Made by a program: the position numbers and the translations under genes. Shown one piece after another: positions 44,965 to 54,924 of a stretch of DNA of 64,000 nucleotides (position 1 is its first letter; each line of letters begins with the position of its first letter). Source of the DNA: an uncultured Flavihumibacter sp. (GTDB lineage: Bacteria; Bacteroidota; Bacteroidia; Chitinophagales; Chitinophagaceae); NCBI GenBank assembly GCA_902168105.1, contig CABHOY010000045.1, positions 124,001 to 188,000 on the forward strand, in the 5' to 3' direction. Below the pieces are notes generated by a model. That model saw only the letters and a list, made by a program, of their open reading frames with translations, made no database searches and was not told where the DNA came from.

Positions 44965-47418
44965 ATGATCCGTTATCTGCTCCTAACAGGGCTTATCTTC
45001 TGTTTATTACAATTCACTGCCCGGGCACAGCAAAGTCAGCGTCTTACGCAGAACTGGGAATTTATACGACAAGACTTAGGCAGCGTATGGGAAGCAGTAC
45101 GCCCGGCCGCAGAAGGTAGCCCGGAATCTGTTCCCCTCTGGGAAAAGGTCAGTCTGCCACATTGTTTTAATGCAAAAGACGCTGTAGATCCTGATGTGAA
45201 TTATTACCAGGGACCAGGTTGGTACAGAACAGTATTAGATATTAAAAACCCATATACTCAGGGACGTACTCTGCTGCATTTCGAGGGCGCCGGACAAAAG
45301 ACCGACGTCTATATTTACACTTCCCTCATAGCCCATCATACAGGCGGTTATGATGAATGGACGGTAGATATAACAGATGCTGTACAACAATTCCTGCAAA
45401 GTCCGGAAGCTAAACGGTATAAAGGTAAAGTGCCATTAGAAGTCCGCTGCAGTAATGCCAGGGACGTGGAGATGATTCCTTCCGATATGTCTGATTTTAA
45501 TGTGTATGGTGGTTTATACCGGTATACAGATCTTGTATATACACCTGCTCTGTCTTTTGAACAATTGCATATCCAGGCGCAGGTAGATGCGCAGGGTAAA
45601 GCTGGAGTGGTGCAGCTACGTGCTGTTTTCCGTAACCCACTGCATACCGGTCAGGCTACATTGGATATCAATGTACTGGACCCACAACAAAAAATAGTGC
45701 ATCACTTTACGCAGCAGATATCCCTGAAGGATAGCATACTGGTATTATCACCATTCACGGTAAAAAAAACTTTATTATGGTCGCCAGGGCAACCACAATT
45801 ATATACTGTGCACGCCCGTCTTAAAAGTAATGCAGACGAAGCCTCCTGGAGCGGACATTTTGGCTTCCGGCATTTTGAATTTATAACGCATGGCCCTTTC
45901 ATGCTCAACGGAAAACGCTTATTGCTTCAAGGTACACACCGGCATGAAGATGGTGCTGGTGTAGCCGCAGCACTCACAGAAGAGATGATACGCCATGAGA
46001 TGAAAATGATCAAAGACATGGGCGCTAACTTTATACGTTTAGGGCATTACCAGCAATCGTCTTTGGTTCTGCAACTTTGTGACAGCCTCGGAATATTGGT
46101 TTGGGAAGAAATTCCCTGGTGTCGCGGCGGACTCGGTGGAGACGTATATAAAGAGCAGGCGCGCCGTATGCTCTCCAACATGATTGCGCAGCATAATAAC
46201 CATCCCTCAGTGATCTTATGGGGCCTCGGTAACGAAAACGACTGGCCTGGCGATTTCCCGGAGTTTGATAAACAGAAGATCCGTGCATTCATGACCGAAT
46301 TGAATATACTTGCCCATCATCTGGACAGTACGCGAAAGACAACTATCCGCCGATGTGATTTCTGTAAAGACATCGTGGACGTATATTCTCCTTCCATCTG
46401 GGCCGGCTGGTACAGAGGCCGTTATACCGAGTATAAAGATGAAACGCTGAAAGCTATTGCTGATGTACCGCATTTCTTTCACGCGGAATGGGGTGCAGAC
46501 AGCCATCAGGGTAGACACGCTGAATATCCCGAAGCTGCGCTTAAAAAAGTAACTACAGGTAAAGGCGCTGATGAGCGCACCGGCGATTTTGCACTTACTG
46601 GTGGTAGCGCCCGTGCATCCAAAGACGGTGATTGGTCAGAGACTTACGCCTGCAATCTTATAGACTGGCATTTGAAAGAACAGGAAACTATCCCGCAACT
46701 TACCGGTAGCGCCTACTGGATATTCAAAGATTTTTCCACCCCTCTGCGTCCTGAAAACCCCGTACCATATGTTAACCAGAAAGGTGTTGTCGGTCGTGAT
46801 CTTACTCCAAAGGAAGGGTATTACGTATTCCAATCCTACTGGACGCAACAGCCCATGGCACATATTTACGGGCATAACTGGCCGTTGCGTTGGGGGAAGG
46901 ACGGCGAGGAAAAGATGATATGGGTATATTCCAATTGCCCGGAAGCCGAACTGTTTGTGAATGAGAAGAGTTATGGTGTCAAAAAACGTAACAGCCAGGA
47001 CTTTCCAGCGGCTGGTCTTCGCTGGCAACTGCCTTTACATAAAGGGAACTATCGTGTCAGGGTGATTGCTCGTAATGGAAAGGAAGCTGTAACGGATGAA
47101 ATTCTTTTTACTTACCAGACCGACCAATGGAATCAACCTGCGCGTGTGCAACTTGAAAAGACAATCACCGGCGATACGGCTGTAATAAAAGTAAAGCTGG
47201 TAGATGCCAATGGTGTACCCTGCCTGGATGCTGCAAACTATGTCAATTTTTCGATCGCTGGTAGTGGTGTACTTATAGATAATCAGGGCACAGCTGCTGG
47301 GTCCCGCAAAGTGCAACTGGCTAATGGGCAGGCACAGATCAGCGTACAATTAAAGAATGGGAAAAGCGTGATAGGTGCTACCGTAAAGGGAATACCGGAT
47401 ACTTTTATCACTTTATGA
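44965..47418 (+). CDS. Secreted glycoside hydrolase family 2 (beta-galactosidase/beta-glucuronidase type)
   Basis: 817 aa with signal peptide MIRYLLLTGLIFCLLQFTARAQ. Order: sugar-binding domain with FEGAGQKTDVYIYTS, immunoglobulin-like domain, TIM barrel (LLLQGTHRHEDGAG, MGANFIRLGHYQQS) and C-terminal domains. The acid/base is E424 in WGLGNENDW. The nucleophile is E508 in HAEWGADS. The sugar specificity cannot be told by eye. First gene of a likely operon with GH29 and GH36 enzymes. Confidence 0.93.
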   Translation: MIRYLLLTGLIFCLLQFTARAQQSQRLTQNWEFIRQDLGSVWEAVRPAAEGSPESVPLWEKVSLPHCFNAKDAVDPDVNYYQGPGWYRTVLDIKNPYTQGRTLLHFEGAGQKTDVYIYTSLIAHHTGGYDEWTVDITDAVQQFLQSPEAKRYKGKVPLEVRCSNARDVEMIPSDMSDFNVYGGLYRYTDLVYTPALSFEQLHIQAQVDAQGKAGVVQLRAVFRNPLHTGQATLDINVLDPQQKIVHHFTQQISLKDSILVLSPFTVKKTLLWSPGQPQLYTVHARLKSNADEASWSGHFGFRHFEFITHGPFMLNGKRLLLQGTHRHEDGAGVAAALTEEMIRHEMKMIKDMGANFIRLGHYQQSSLVLQLCDSLGILVWEEIPWCRGGLGGDVYKEQARRMLSNMIAQHNNHPSVILWGLGNENDWPGDFPEFDKQKIRAFMTELNILAHHLDSTRKTTIRRCDFCKDIVDVYSPSIWAGWYRGRYTEYKDETLKAIADVPHFFHAEWGADSHQGRHAEYPEAALKKVTTGKGADERTGDFALTGGSARASKDGDWSETYACNLIDWHLKEQETIPQLTGSAYWIFKDFSTPLRPENPVPYVNQKGVVGRDLTPKEGYYVFQSYWTQQPMAHIYGHNWPLRWGKDGEEKMIWVYSNCPEAELFVNEKSYGVKKRNSQDFPAAGLRWQLPLHKGNYRVRVIARNGKEAVTDEILFTYQTDQWNQPARVQLEKTITGDTAVIKVKLVDANGVPCLDAANYVNFSIAGSGVLIDNQGTAAGSRKVQLANGQAQISVQLKNGKSVIGATVKGIPDTFITL

Positions 47419-47466
47419 CCTCCGGAAAAGACTACCAATTAACGTGCACACATAAAATATAATACT

Positions 47467-49353
47467 ATGAGGAGCATATTTTTTAGTGTAATCATCATCA
47501 CTATATCTTTAGGATTGCAGGCGCAAACATCATTGTCTGTCAGTGACAGGGGAGATGAGCAAGGGCTTCTATTACAGAAAGGTGCTGAGCGGGACCAGGC
47601 TGCTATTGATGAAGCATTGAATGGCTGGTGGAAACGTAGTATGGAGAACCATGAGACCCGTATTTCCTGGTGGCGGGAGGCTAAATTTGGTTGTTTTATT
47701 CACTGGGGAGTATATTCTGTTGCTGGTGGAGAATGGGATGGTAAAAAAGTGGATGGTTATGCAGAGCACCTCATGCGCAAAGAAAAAATATCCAGGGATG
47801 TCTATAAAGAAAAACTGTTGAAGGTATTCAATCCGGAGCAATTCGATGCAGATGCATGGGTGCGGTTTATAAAAGCATCTGGTATGCGTTACCTGATCAT
47901 TACATCCAAACATCATGACGGGGTAGCGATGTATCCTTCTGAAATAAGCGATTTGGATATCAGTGCTTCTGCTTTTAAGCGTGATCCTATGCAGGAATTG
48001 TCTGCAGCGTGCAAAAAGTATGGTATACGTTTCGGGTTCTATTACTCTCACGCATATGATTGGGAACATCCGGATGCTCCGGGCAACGACTGGGACTATG
48101 ATAATCCCGGTGGCGATAAACGCCTGTATGGCGGCCTCAATTGGTTTGATGTTCATCCTGAACGGTTTCCTAAAGCGGTAAAATATGTGAATGAAAAAGC
48201 AATACCACAGATCGTAGAATTGATCCGTAAATATCACCCGGATATATTATGGTTTGACACACCCAGTAAATTACCATTGAGTGAAAATATCCGGATCTTA
48301 AAAGCAATCCGTGAGGTCGATAATAACGTGGTCGTAAATGGCCGTCTGGCGCGTTCTGCCGCTATTTCATTTGGCGACTATATCAATACTTCAGATCGTC
48401 CCGCAGAATTTTACCCTGTTACCGGCGACTGGGAAGCAATTCCTACTACTAATGAATCTTACGGTTATTCAAAGTATGATAACAGCCACAAACCTGCTGG
48501 TTCTTTCATAAGGCTACAGGCAAAGGCTGCTGCCAGAGGTGGTAACCTGCTGATGAATATTGGCCCTATGGGCAACGGATTGATAGATCCGCGTGATACC
48601 GTCATCCTGCACAGCGTGGGCGCCTGGATGCAAACAAATGGAGAAAGCATATATGGTACTACCGCTTCTCCGTTGCCTCTACAGCCCTGGGGAGAAAGCA
48701 CGCTGAAAGGGATGCGCCTTTATCTGCATGTATTCAACTGGCCGGAAAAAGGGCCGTTATATGTAGGCGGTTTAAAGAGTACTGTTCATAAAGCCTGGCT
48801 ATTAGCAGATCCTCAAAAAAAGGCGCTGGCCGTAAAACGGGTGAACGATCGCGATGTAACGATTTCATTACCGGTTATGGCGCCTGATTCGATGAACAGT
48901 GTGATCGTATTGGATATGCAGGATCTGGTGACAGATAGCGTGCGTGTACTGGATACCCGCTCTCTTACCAATGTGTTGCGGGCCTTTGATGGAAAGCTCC
49001 ATGGAGATGATTTACAATATGGAGATGGGAAAGCCCCCAAATATTACGTATACAACTGGACACGGCCAGAGCAATATATCAGCTGGACATTCCGCTTAAT
49101 AACACCCGCAAAGTTTCAGGTGCATATAAAATATGCAGTTGATTCAACTTCCGGAGAGAATAGTTTCACAGTTAACGTAAGCGGAAAAACACTTACAGGA
49201 AAAACGCGGGCGGTGGCCTCGAAAGAAAAGATCCTGGTTCAGCCTTTAGGAGAATTGACTTTACCCGCCGGTGTACATACTTTAAGCATCCGGCCTGAAA
49301 CTATTAACGGTAAAGAATTGTTGAAGTTATTTGAGATCACATTAGCGCCTTAA
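47467..49353 (+). CDS. Secreted alpha-L-fucosidase, GH29
   Basis: 628 aa with a signal peptide ending near LQAQ. The catalytic domain shows KFGCFIHWGVYSVAGGEWDG, ITSKHHDGVAMYPS, RFGFYYSHAYDWE and the nucleophile D264 in ILWFDTPSK. A C-terminal beta domain follows (residues ~390-628), ending in a sugar-binding-like sandwich. It releases alpha-linked fucose. Spaced 48 bp from the GH2 gene. Confidence 0.94.
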   Translation: MRSIFFSVIIITISLGLQAQTSLSVSDRGDEQGLLLQKGAERDQAAIDEALNGWWKRSMENHETRISWWREAKFGCFIHWGVYSVAGGEWDGKKVDGYAEHLMRKEKISRDVYKEKLLKVFNPEQFDADAWVRFIKASGMRYLIITSKHHDGVAMYPSEISDLDISASAFKRDPMQELSAACKKYGIRFGFYYSHAYDWEHPDAPGNDWDYDNPGGDKRLYGGLNWFDVHPERFPKAVKYVNEKAIPQIVELIRKYHPDILWFDTPSKLPLSENIRILKAIREVDNNVVVNGRLARSAAISFGDYINTSDRPAEFYPVTGDWEAIPTTNESYGYSKYDNSHKPAGSFIRLQAKAAARGGNLLMNIGPMGNGLIDPRDTVILHSVGAWMQTNGESIYGTTASPLPLQPWGESTLKGMRLYLHVFNWPEKGPLYVGGLKSTVHKAWLLADPQKKALAVKRVNDRDVTISLPVMAPDSMNSVIVLDMQDLVTDSVRVLDTRSLTNVLRAFDGKLHGDDLQYGDGKAPKYYVYNWTRPEQYISWTFRLITPAKFQVHIKYAVDSTSGENSFTVNVSGKTLTGKTRAVASKEKILVQPLGELTLPAGVHTLSIRPETINGKELLKLFEITLAP

Positions 49354-49374
49354 TACATCGCAAAATTCAATTGT

Positions 49375-51174
49375 ATGATATTCAGGAGACGTTTTTATAC
49401 CTGTTTATTAGTAGCATTGCTTACAGGAGCAACGCTACATGCTGGTCCGGCAGATCAGTTTATACAGGCATTAAAGAACAGCAAAACCACAGTTGCTACA
49501 GCTGGTGGAGCCATTGCACCTGCTACAGTTCAGGTCATCCGTTCCTGGAACGGCGGGCTTTGTACTGCGAGGATCGTAAATACAGGCAATGCGCCGGTAC
49601 GTATCAGCGAAGTAATACTGGCACAGGCAGGCAAAGTTTTACCTTCCAATACGCGTTTCTATGCAGAAGGTTTCCAAATGCTGACACAGACAAGTGGTAC
49701 GCTTGAAAAGCCCGAGGTGTTAGGCCATTACACAGATGAAGGTCATTACAAAATGCCAAAGCCAGCAGGCTACCTGGCAGTGTACAACCTCTTACGGTTA
49801 TACCCTTCGGGAGAGCCACAGTTGCTGATAGGGTTTACCAGTTGCAGGCGCTTCGCTGGTAAGTTCTACGTCAATGCTGACACTATCAAAGTAGTAATGG
49901 ACCTGGAAGATCTTTCCCTCGCTCCGGGTGGGAGCTTCCAGCTGGAGGAATGGGCCTTGCTAAGTGGTAAGGACGGGAATGCGCTGCTGGAGAAATTTGC
50001 CGGCCGTATCAATCATCATCATCCTCGTCTGGCATTTAAGGAACCTCCCGCCGGTTGGTGCAGCTGGTATTGTTTTGGCCCCCGTGTAACAGCGCAGAAT
50101 ATCTATGATAACCTGTACTACATTAAAGCCAATATACCAGCATTGAGATATATACAGATCGATGATGGCTACCAACCGAATATGGGCGACTGGCTGTCAA
50201 CAGGTAAATCATTTGGCGGCAATATTCAGCCGGTGCTGAATACCATACGTGACAAAGGTTTTGAACCGGCCATATGGGTGGCGCCTTTTATTTGCGACAG
50301 CAATTCAACAGTATATAAAGAGCATCCTGATTGGCTGGTAAAAGATATAAATGGTAAACCGCTGCGTAGTGATCTGGTAACATTTGGTGGATGGCGGCTC
50401 AAGCCCTGGTACGTACTGGATGGGACTAACCCTGCGGTGCAAAAACACCTTGAAGAAATGTTCCGTACGATGCGTGATCAGTGGGGATGTACCTATTTTA
50501 AGCTGGACGCGAACTTCTGGGGCGCTATACACGGTGGTTACTTCCATGATAAACAAGCGACACGTATTGAGGCTTATCGCCGTGGCATGGAAGCGATACT
50601 TAAAGGTACCAGGGATGCCTTTATACTGGGTTGTAATCACCCGCTATGGCCTTCGCTGGGCCTGATACACGGTTCCCGCAGCTCAATGGATATTCAACGT
50701 CAATGGTCCACCTTTGAACGTTCAGGCCGAGAAAACCTGTACCGCGCATGGCAGAATGGACGTTTATGGTGGAATGATCCCGATTGTTTACTGTTGACCG
50801 GAAAGATGCCAGATAATGAATTCCGTTTTCATACAGCGCTGATATATGCTACCGGCGGTATGCTGTTGAGCGGAGACGACCTGACGACCATTTCACCTGA
50901 ACGTTTGAACATATTGAGAAAAACAGTTCCTCCTACCGGACAAGCTGCTGACTTTGAAAATGAAAAATTCGAAGTAGGTCGGCTATCCACTTCTGGAAGT
51001 AAGTATCTGGTATTGTTGAACTGGGATAGTACCGCCCGGACCATTACAACCAGGTTGGATCGCCCCTGTGAGATTGTGGATCACTGGACGGGGAAAAGCC
51101 TGGGTAAATTCTCAGGTAAGTATACAGTGGAATTGAGAGGGCATGATGGAAGTGTAGTTGAGTTAAGGGAGTAG
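49375..51174 (+). CDS. Secreted alpha-galactosidase-like GH36 enzyme
   Basis: 599 aa with a signal peptide ending at LHAG. The N-terminal beta domain precedes a TIM barrel with PPAGWCSWYCFG, RYIQIDDGYQPNMGDW and the nucleophile D378 in YFKLDANF. The acid/base is D439 in GSRSSMDIQRQW. The C-terminus is a small beta domain (RPCEIVDHWTG). It begins 21 bp after the fucosidase, so the three enzymes are almost surely one operon. Confidence 0.9.
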   Translation: MIFRRRFYTCLLVALLTGATLHAGPADQFIQALKNSKTTVATAGGAIAPATVQVIRSWNGGLCTARIVNTGNAPVRISEVILAQAGKVLPSNTRFYAEGFQMLTQTSGTLEKPEVLGHYTDEGHYKMPKPAGYLAVYNLLRLYPSGEPQLLIGFTSCRRFAGKFYVNADTIKVVMDLEDLSLAPGGSFQLEEWALLSGKDGNALLEKFAGRINHHHPRLAFKEPPAGWCSWYCFGPRVTAQNIYDNLYYIKANIPALRYIQIDDGYQPNMGDWLSTGKSFGGNIQPVLNTIRDKGFEPAIWVAPFICDSNSTVYKEHPDWLVKDINGKPLRSDLVTFGGWRLKPWYVLDGTNPAVQKHLEEMFRTMRDQWGCTYFKLDANFWGAIHGGYFHDKQATRIEAYRRGMEAILKGTRDAFILGCNHPLWPSLGLIHGSRSSMDIQRQWSTFERSGRENLYRAWQNGRLWWNDPDCLLLTGKMPDNEFRFHTALIYATGGMLLSGDDLTTISPERLNILRKTVPPTGQAADFENEKFEVGRLSTSGSKYLVLLNWDSTARTITTRLDRPCEIVDHWTGKSLGKFSGKYTVELRGHDGSVVELRE

Positions 51175-51230
51175 GATTGCGTTGTCTGTTATATACTTCC
51201 CGGAATACAAGCTGATTAAATAGTCGACTA

Positions 51231-51656
51231 TTAAAGCGGGTGTTCCTGGCTAAAGTGTATAATCAGCTCCGCTAATTCAGCATCTTCCGGCCTCACAAAC
51301 TTTTCCCCTGGAAACGCCCTTACGACCTCAATTCCTCCTTGAATATCCTGGTTTAAAGCCTCCAGTTCTTCCGCAGGAACCCAAAGCTCATCATGACCAG
51401 TTCCTCCCACATTTTGAGGCTCATATTTCAAAAAAAGCGCTTCGCTTATACTAAATCGCGTAACAATGCCACAGTAGCCTGAAGCCTCATCGTTTGTGTT
51501 CCATTCAAATGCGATCTGCTCCGCATATTCCTGATTAAGTACAGGATAGAAAATTGGTTGCCAGGAAAGCCTTGGAGGAAAGCCCTTGAAGCCGGTTGCA
51601 GCTATCAGTATCAATTCTTTTAAACCTACTGGTCGATAGAGGGTAACAGTTTTCAT
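51231..51656 (-). CDS. Small conserved protein (ADP-ribosylation/crystallin J1-annotated family)
   Basis: 141 aa, no signal or membrane helix. MKTVTLYRPVGLKELILIA, PRLSWQPIFYPVLNQEYAEQ, FLKYEPQNVGGTGHDELWVP and AEELEALNQDIQG match a Bacteroidota-wide group often named ADP-ribosylation/crystallin J1. That name has little experimental support, so function is best treated as unknown. Confidence 0.7.
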   Translation of the reverse strand: MKTVTLYRPVGLKELILIAATGFKGFPPRLSWQPIFYPVLNQEYAEQIAFEWNTNDEASGYCGIVTRFSISEALFLKYEPQNVGGTGHDELWVPAEELEALNQDIQGGIEVVRAFPGEKFVRPEDAELAELIIHFSQEHPL

Positions 51657-51802
51657 ATGATCGCAAATTAAGCAGTTTTCTCCGCTAGTCCATTTTGAGC
51701 GTAGAAATTATCGCTTCAGCTAGCACCATATCCCCCCTAAACCCTATCTTTATCCTGTGTCAACTCTGGTACAACCCATTTTTAACCAAGAAATAAATTC
51801 CA

Positions 51803-52690
51803 ATGACGTCGAGAAGATCATTCCTTAAAGCAACCTCGTTGGCTTCGGCCGGTTTACTCATCAGACCTTCCTCATTATGGATGCCTCCGGCAACCAATAT
51901 CGGATTACAATTATACACAGTACGGGATGCCATGCAGAAAGACCCTACAGCTGCCCTGAAAAAGGTCGCCGGACTGGGATTTAACACCGTAGAAGGGGCG
52001 ACCTACACCGGTACGCAGAAATTTTATGGTATGGATGCCAAAGCATTCGCCATCTTGCTGAAACAACAAGGGCTTAAAATGCCCAGTAGCCACTATATGC
52101 TGGGTGAGGCAAAAATGAATGGCGCAGATATCAAAGGAACTGTATTACATGAATGGGAAAAAGCTGTGGATGATGCTGCAACTGTAGGCATTAAATACAT
52201 GGTTTGCGCTTACCTGATGGAAGATGAACGCGGTACCCTGGACCATTATAAACAACTGGCTGAGCACTTCAATAAGGCGGGCGAGGTTTGTAAAAAGGCG
52301 GGCATACAATTCTGTTATCATAATCACGATTTTGAGTTCCAGCAGCAGGATGGACAATTGCCCTATGATATCCTTTTGAAGAATACAGACAAAGACCTGG
52401 TGAAAATGGAAATGGATATCTATTGGGTAAAGAAAGCAGGTCTGGACCCAGTAGCGCTGATGAAAGCAAATAAAGGCCGTTTCCCGCTCTGGCATGTGAA
52501 GGATATGGATAAAACACCTCAACAGGCATTTACAGAAGTAGGTAACGGGTCAATCGACTTCAAAGAAATATTTAAACATGCGGGTGACTCAGGCATGAAA
52601 TATTTCTTCGTTGAACAGGACCAATGCCCGGGTGATCCCTTCGATAGTATTACAAAGAGCATAAAATATATCAAAAAGAACCTCGTATAA
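51803..52690 (+). CDS. Tat-exported sugar isomerase/epimerase-like TIM barrel
   Basis: 295 aa. It starts with a twin-arginine signal, MTSRRSFLKATSLASAGLL, then an AP-endonuclease-2-type barrel: IGLQLYTVRDAMQKDP, FNTVEGATYTG, QFCYHNHDFEFQ, MEMDIYWVKKAG, LWHVKDMD and FFVEQDQCPGDP. Metal-binding Glu, Asp and His are present. Such exported proteins often convert sugars in the periplasm (inference). Confidence 0.9.
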   Translation: MTSRRSFLKATSLASAGLLIRPSSLWMPPATNIGLQLYTVRDAMQKDPTAALKKVAGLGFNTVEGATYTGTQKFYGMDAKAFAILLKQQGLKMPSSHYMLGEAKMNGADIKGTVLHEWEKAVDDAATVGIKYMVCAYLMEDERGTLDHYKQLAEHFNKAGEVCKKAGIQFCYHNHDFEFQQQDGQLPYDILLKNTDKDLVKMEMDIYWVKKAGLDPVALMKANKGRFPLWHVKDMDKTPQQAFTEVGNGSIDFKEIFKHAGDSGMKYFFVEQDQCPGDPFDSITKSIKYIKKNLV

Positions 52691-52720
52691 TTTACTATCC
52701 TGTTTACAAAGGAAAACGCT

Positions 52721-52761
52721 ATCATCCTGCCTTACATGCTATCCATGTGAAGCAGGATGAT
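52721..52761 (+). terminator. Hairpin after the TIM-barrel gene
   Basis: ATCATCCTGCCTTACATG (52721-52738) pairs with 52744-52761, with two mismatches. It starts 31 nt after the stop codon. Confidence 0.7.
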
Positions 52762-52838
52762 GTGTTTCAGGGAATTATCAGCAATAAAAAATTCCGTATT
52801 ACTGGAAGAATTAGTAAATAGCAGCCAAAATAGCTAAG

Positions 52839-54065
52839 ATGAAAGAAAAGGTGTCAGTGACAGATACAGGTATCCAGTCTTCCGGACTTCCGAAAGATTA
52901 CATGGAGGCAGTAGCCGAGTATATCTGGAATGGATTTGATGCAGCCGCATCTGTGATCGATATCCATTTTGAATCTAATGAGATTGATACGATCTATAGT
53001 TTATCTATTACGGATAATGGCTCCGGTATTGATTATGACCTGCTGAAGGAAACTTTCGGTCATTTCAATGACTCCATTAAAAAAGCTTCCTTCCAGAAGT
53101 TCTCTTCCTTTATAAAAGGAAATAAAGGCCGCGGTCGTTTCTCCTTCTCTGCTTTCAGTGGGAAAGCCATGTGGCATACCGTATACAGGGATGGTCAGAC
53201 GGGAGATATGATGGAATATGATATCACCATCAGCAGGAATGCCAAGGATTTTTATGATCCCGAAGGCAAGAAGAAGACAGTGAAGAAAGCAACCGGCACC
53301 ACGGTTACCTTCTATGACCTGTTCGAAGTATCCGGTTTTTCTTTCCAGTCAGACGAGTTTAAAAGCTTCCTGGTACGCGAATTCGGCTGGTTCCTGATGT
53401 TAAACAGGGAAAAGGATTATCAGATCAGGATCAACGGAGTGCCAATTGAATACAAGCCATCTATCGCAGAAAGCGATACCGGAGTGTTATCCCTTAAGGA
53501 TGCAGAAGGTATTGAATACTATTTCAGGATCACTTTTGTAAGGTGGACAGAAAGGATAGGGGACAGGTTCTTCTTTTACTTCTTGAACTCTAAACAGTCT
53601 GAAGTCTTCAAAGATCTGACCTCTTTCAATAATAACGCGATCGGTTTTTACCACAGCGTATATGTGGAATCCCGCTACTTTGATGCGTTCAACCCTGGCG
53701 ATAACGAACAAACTCAGAACCTGTTCGAAAGGACCAGGCAACACGGTGTTTTCAAAGAGATAATGGGCCATCTCCATGAACTGGTGAGACTGAGACAGAA
53801 ATCTTTTGTGGATGGAGAAGCCGCAGTGAAGCTGATAGACAACTATGAACGGAATGGCATATTGCCTGCTACCGGAAATAACAAGGAACTGAGACAATTC
53901 CTGAAGGGCATTTACTCTACAGAGCCAAGATTGTTTCAGGGACTGAACAAAGAACAACAACGCGTCTATCTGGGATTGATCGGTATACTGTTGCAAACAG
54001 GTAAAAAGGACGAACTGTTGGCATTGGTGAACCAGGGTAGCGCAACAGAAGCAAGTACTAATTAA
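52839..54065 (+). CDS. GHKL-family ATP-binding protein (MutL/Hsp90-like), possibly truncated
   Basis: 408 aa, cytoplasmic. The ATP-binding fold is seen in AVAEYIWNGFDAAASVIDIHF (N-box), ITDNGSGIDYD (G1) and KGNKGRGRFSFSAF (G2). A second domain (GWFLMLNREKDYQIRING, ITFVRWTERIGDRFFFYFLN) follows. The C-terminal part is helical. In longer relatives I recall a further C-terminal NERD/DUF4263-like nuclease half, not seen here before the stop at 54065. Function unknown; relatives lie in defence islands (inference). Confidence 0.8.
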   Translation: MKEKVSVTDTGIQSSGLPKDYMEAVAEYIWNGFDAAASVIDIHFESNEIDTIYSLSITDNGSGIDYDLLKETFGHFNDSIKKASFQKFSSFIKGNKGRGRFSFSAFSGKAMWHTVYRDGQTGDMMEYDITISRNAKDFYDPEGKKKTVKKATGTTVTFYDLFEVSGFSFQSDEFKSFLVREFGWFLMLNREKDYQIRINGVPIEYKPSIAESDTGVLSLKDAEGIEYYFRITFVRWTERIGDRFFFYFLNSKQSEVFKDLTSFNNNAIGFYHSVYVESRYFDAFNPGDNEQTQNLFERTRQHGVFKEIMGHLHELVRLRQKSFVDGEAAVKLIDNYERNGILPATGNNKELRQFLKGIYSTEPRLFQGLNKEQQRVYLGLIGILLQTGKKDELLALVNQGSATEASTN

Positions 54066-54414
54066 CGTTCATTGCTCCATTTGAATTCTCAGATAATGCC
54101 ATCAAGAATGTATTATACATACCACTCCCGTATAACCGGAAGGGGAGAAGTTATGATATACTTCGCCCATTTTTTGTAACTGTCATGTCAGAATAAGTTC
54201 GTCGGCCAACGCTCTGAACGCTTCAAATTTATTAAGTAATTGGTTGTCAGTTGTATACAAGGTGGCAATCAAATTGGTCCCCTTATTATATTGCATAAGT
54301 ATCCTGAATATTGGGAATCAAAATAAGGATTCCCGATGAATTATACCTGAAAACCGCTATTCCCCACCCTGGCAATTTGATCTACTTTTACATTGTAATT
54401 ATCACACAACATAC
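54066..54414. other. 349-bp gap after the GHKL ATPase gene
   Basis: No reading frame that continues the ATPase family is seen, and no clear RNA or hairpin. A short GC stem lies near 54128-54150. Confidence 0.4.
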
Positions 54415-54840
54415 ATGAAGCAAAAACCATCACTTGCCTTTATTGCTACCTCCTGGCTTGCATTATTTATAGGAGTGTTAGGTTACATCATTGGGCTGTG
54501 GAATGCCGAAATGCTGCTCAATGAGAAAGGCTATTATTTCGCCATACTGATGTATGGCCTGTTTGCGGGCGTATCTGTGCAGAAATGTGTAAGAGACCGC
54601 CTTGAAGGGGTACCGGTAACCGATATCTATTATGGTATCAGCTGGGTATCTACTATTTTATGTATCGTATTGCTGACAGTAGGCTTGTGGAATGCGACAC
54701 TGTTGCCAAGTGAAAAAGGTTTCTATGCCTTCGCCTTCCTGCTGAGCATTTTCGGAGCTATCAGCGTACAAAAGAACACTCGTGATACACAGGCTGCAAA
54801 AGCCGGTATCGTAACCGGAGACACGACAACTGAAAGGTAA
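54415..54840 (+). CDS. YiaA/YiaB family inner membrane protein
   Basis: 141 aa with two repeats of the YiaAB two-helix unit: FIATSWLALFIGVLGYIIGL + GYYFAILMYGLFAGVSVQK, then GISWVSTILCIVLLTVGL + GFYAFAFLLSIFGAISVQKN. Each repeat has the WNAxxLxxEKG motif. Inner membrane; function unknown. Confidence 0.9.
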   Translation: MKQKPSLAFIATSWLALFIGVLGYIIGLWNAEMLLNEKGYYFAILMYGLFAGVSVQKCVRDRLEGVPVTDIYYGISWVSTILCIVLLTVGLWNATLLPSEKGFYAFAFLLSIFGAISVQKNTRDTQAAKAGIVTGDTTTER

Positions 54841-54924
54841 CCCACCCAAATAATTGATGGCAAAGGGTAATGGCGGCGGTAGCTATACTGCAGCTTTATC
54901 CGGAAAAATTAAACCATATCTTTT

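Noticed and set aside
47572..48237. 221-aa minus-strand frame inside the fucosidase gene
   Set aside because: Shadow of the GH29 coding sequence; composition is rich in Ile, Phe, His and Arg as expected from antisense reading.
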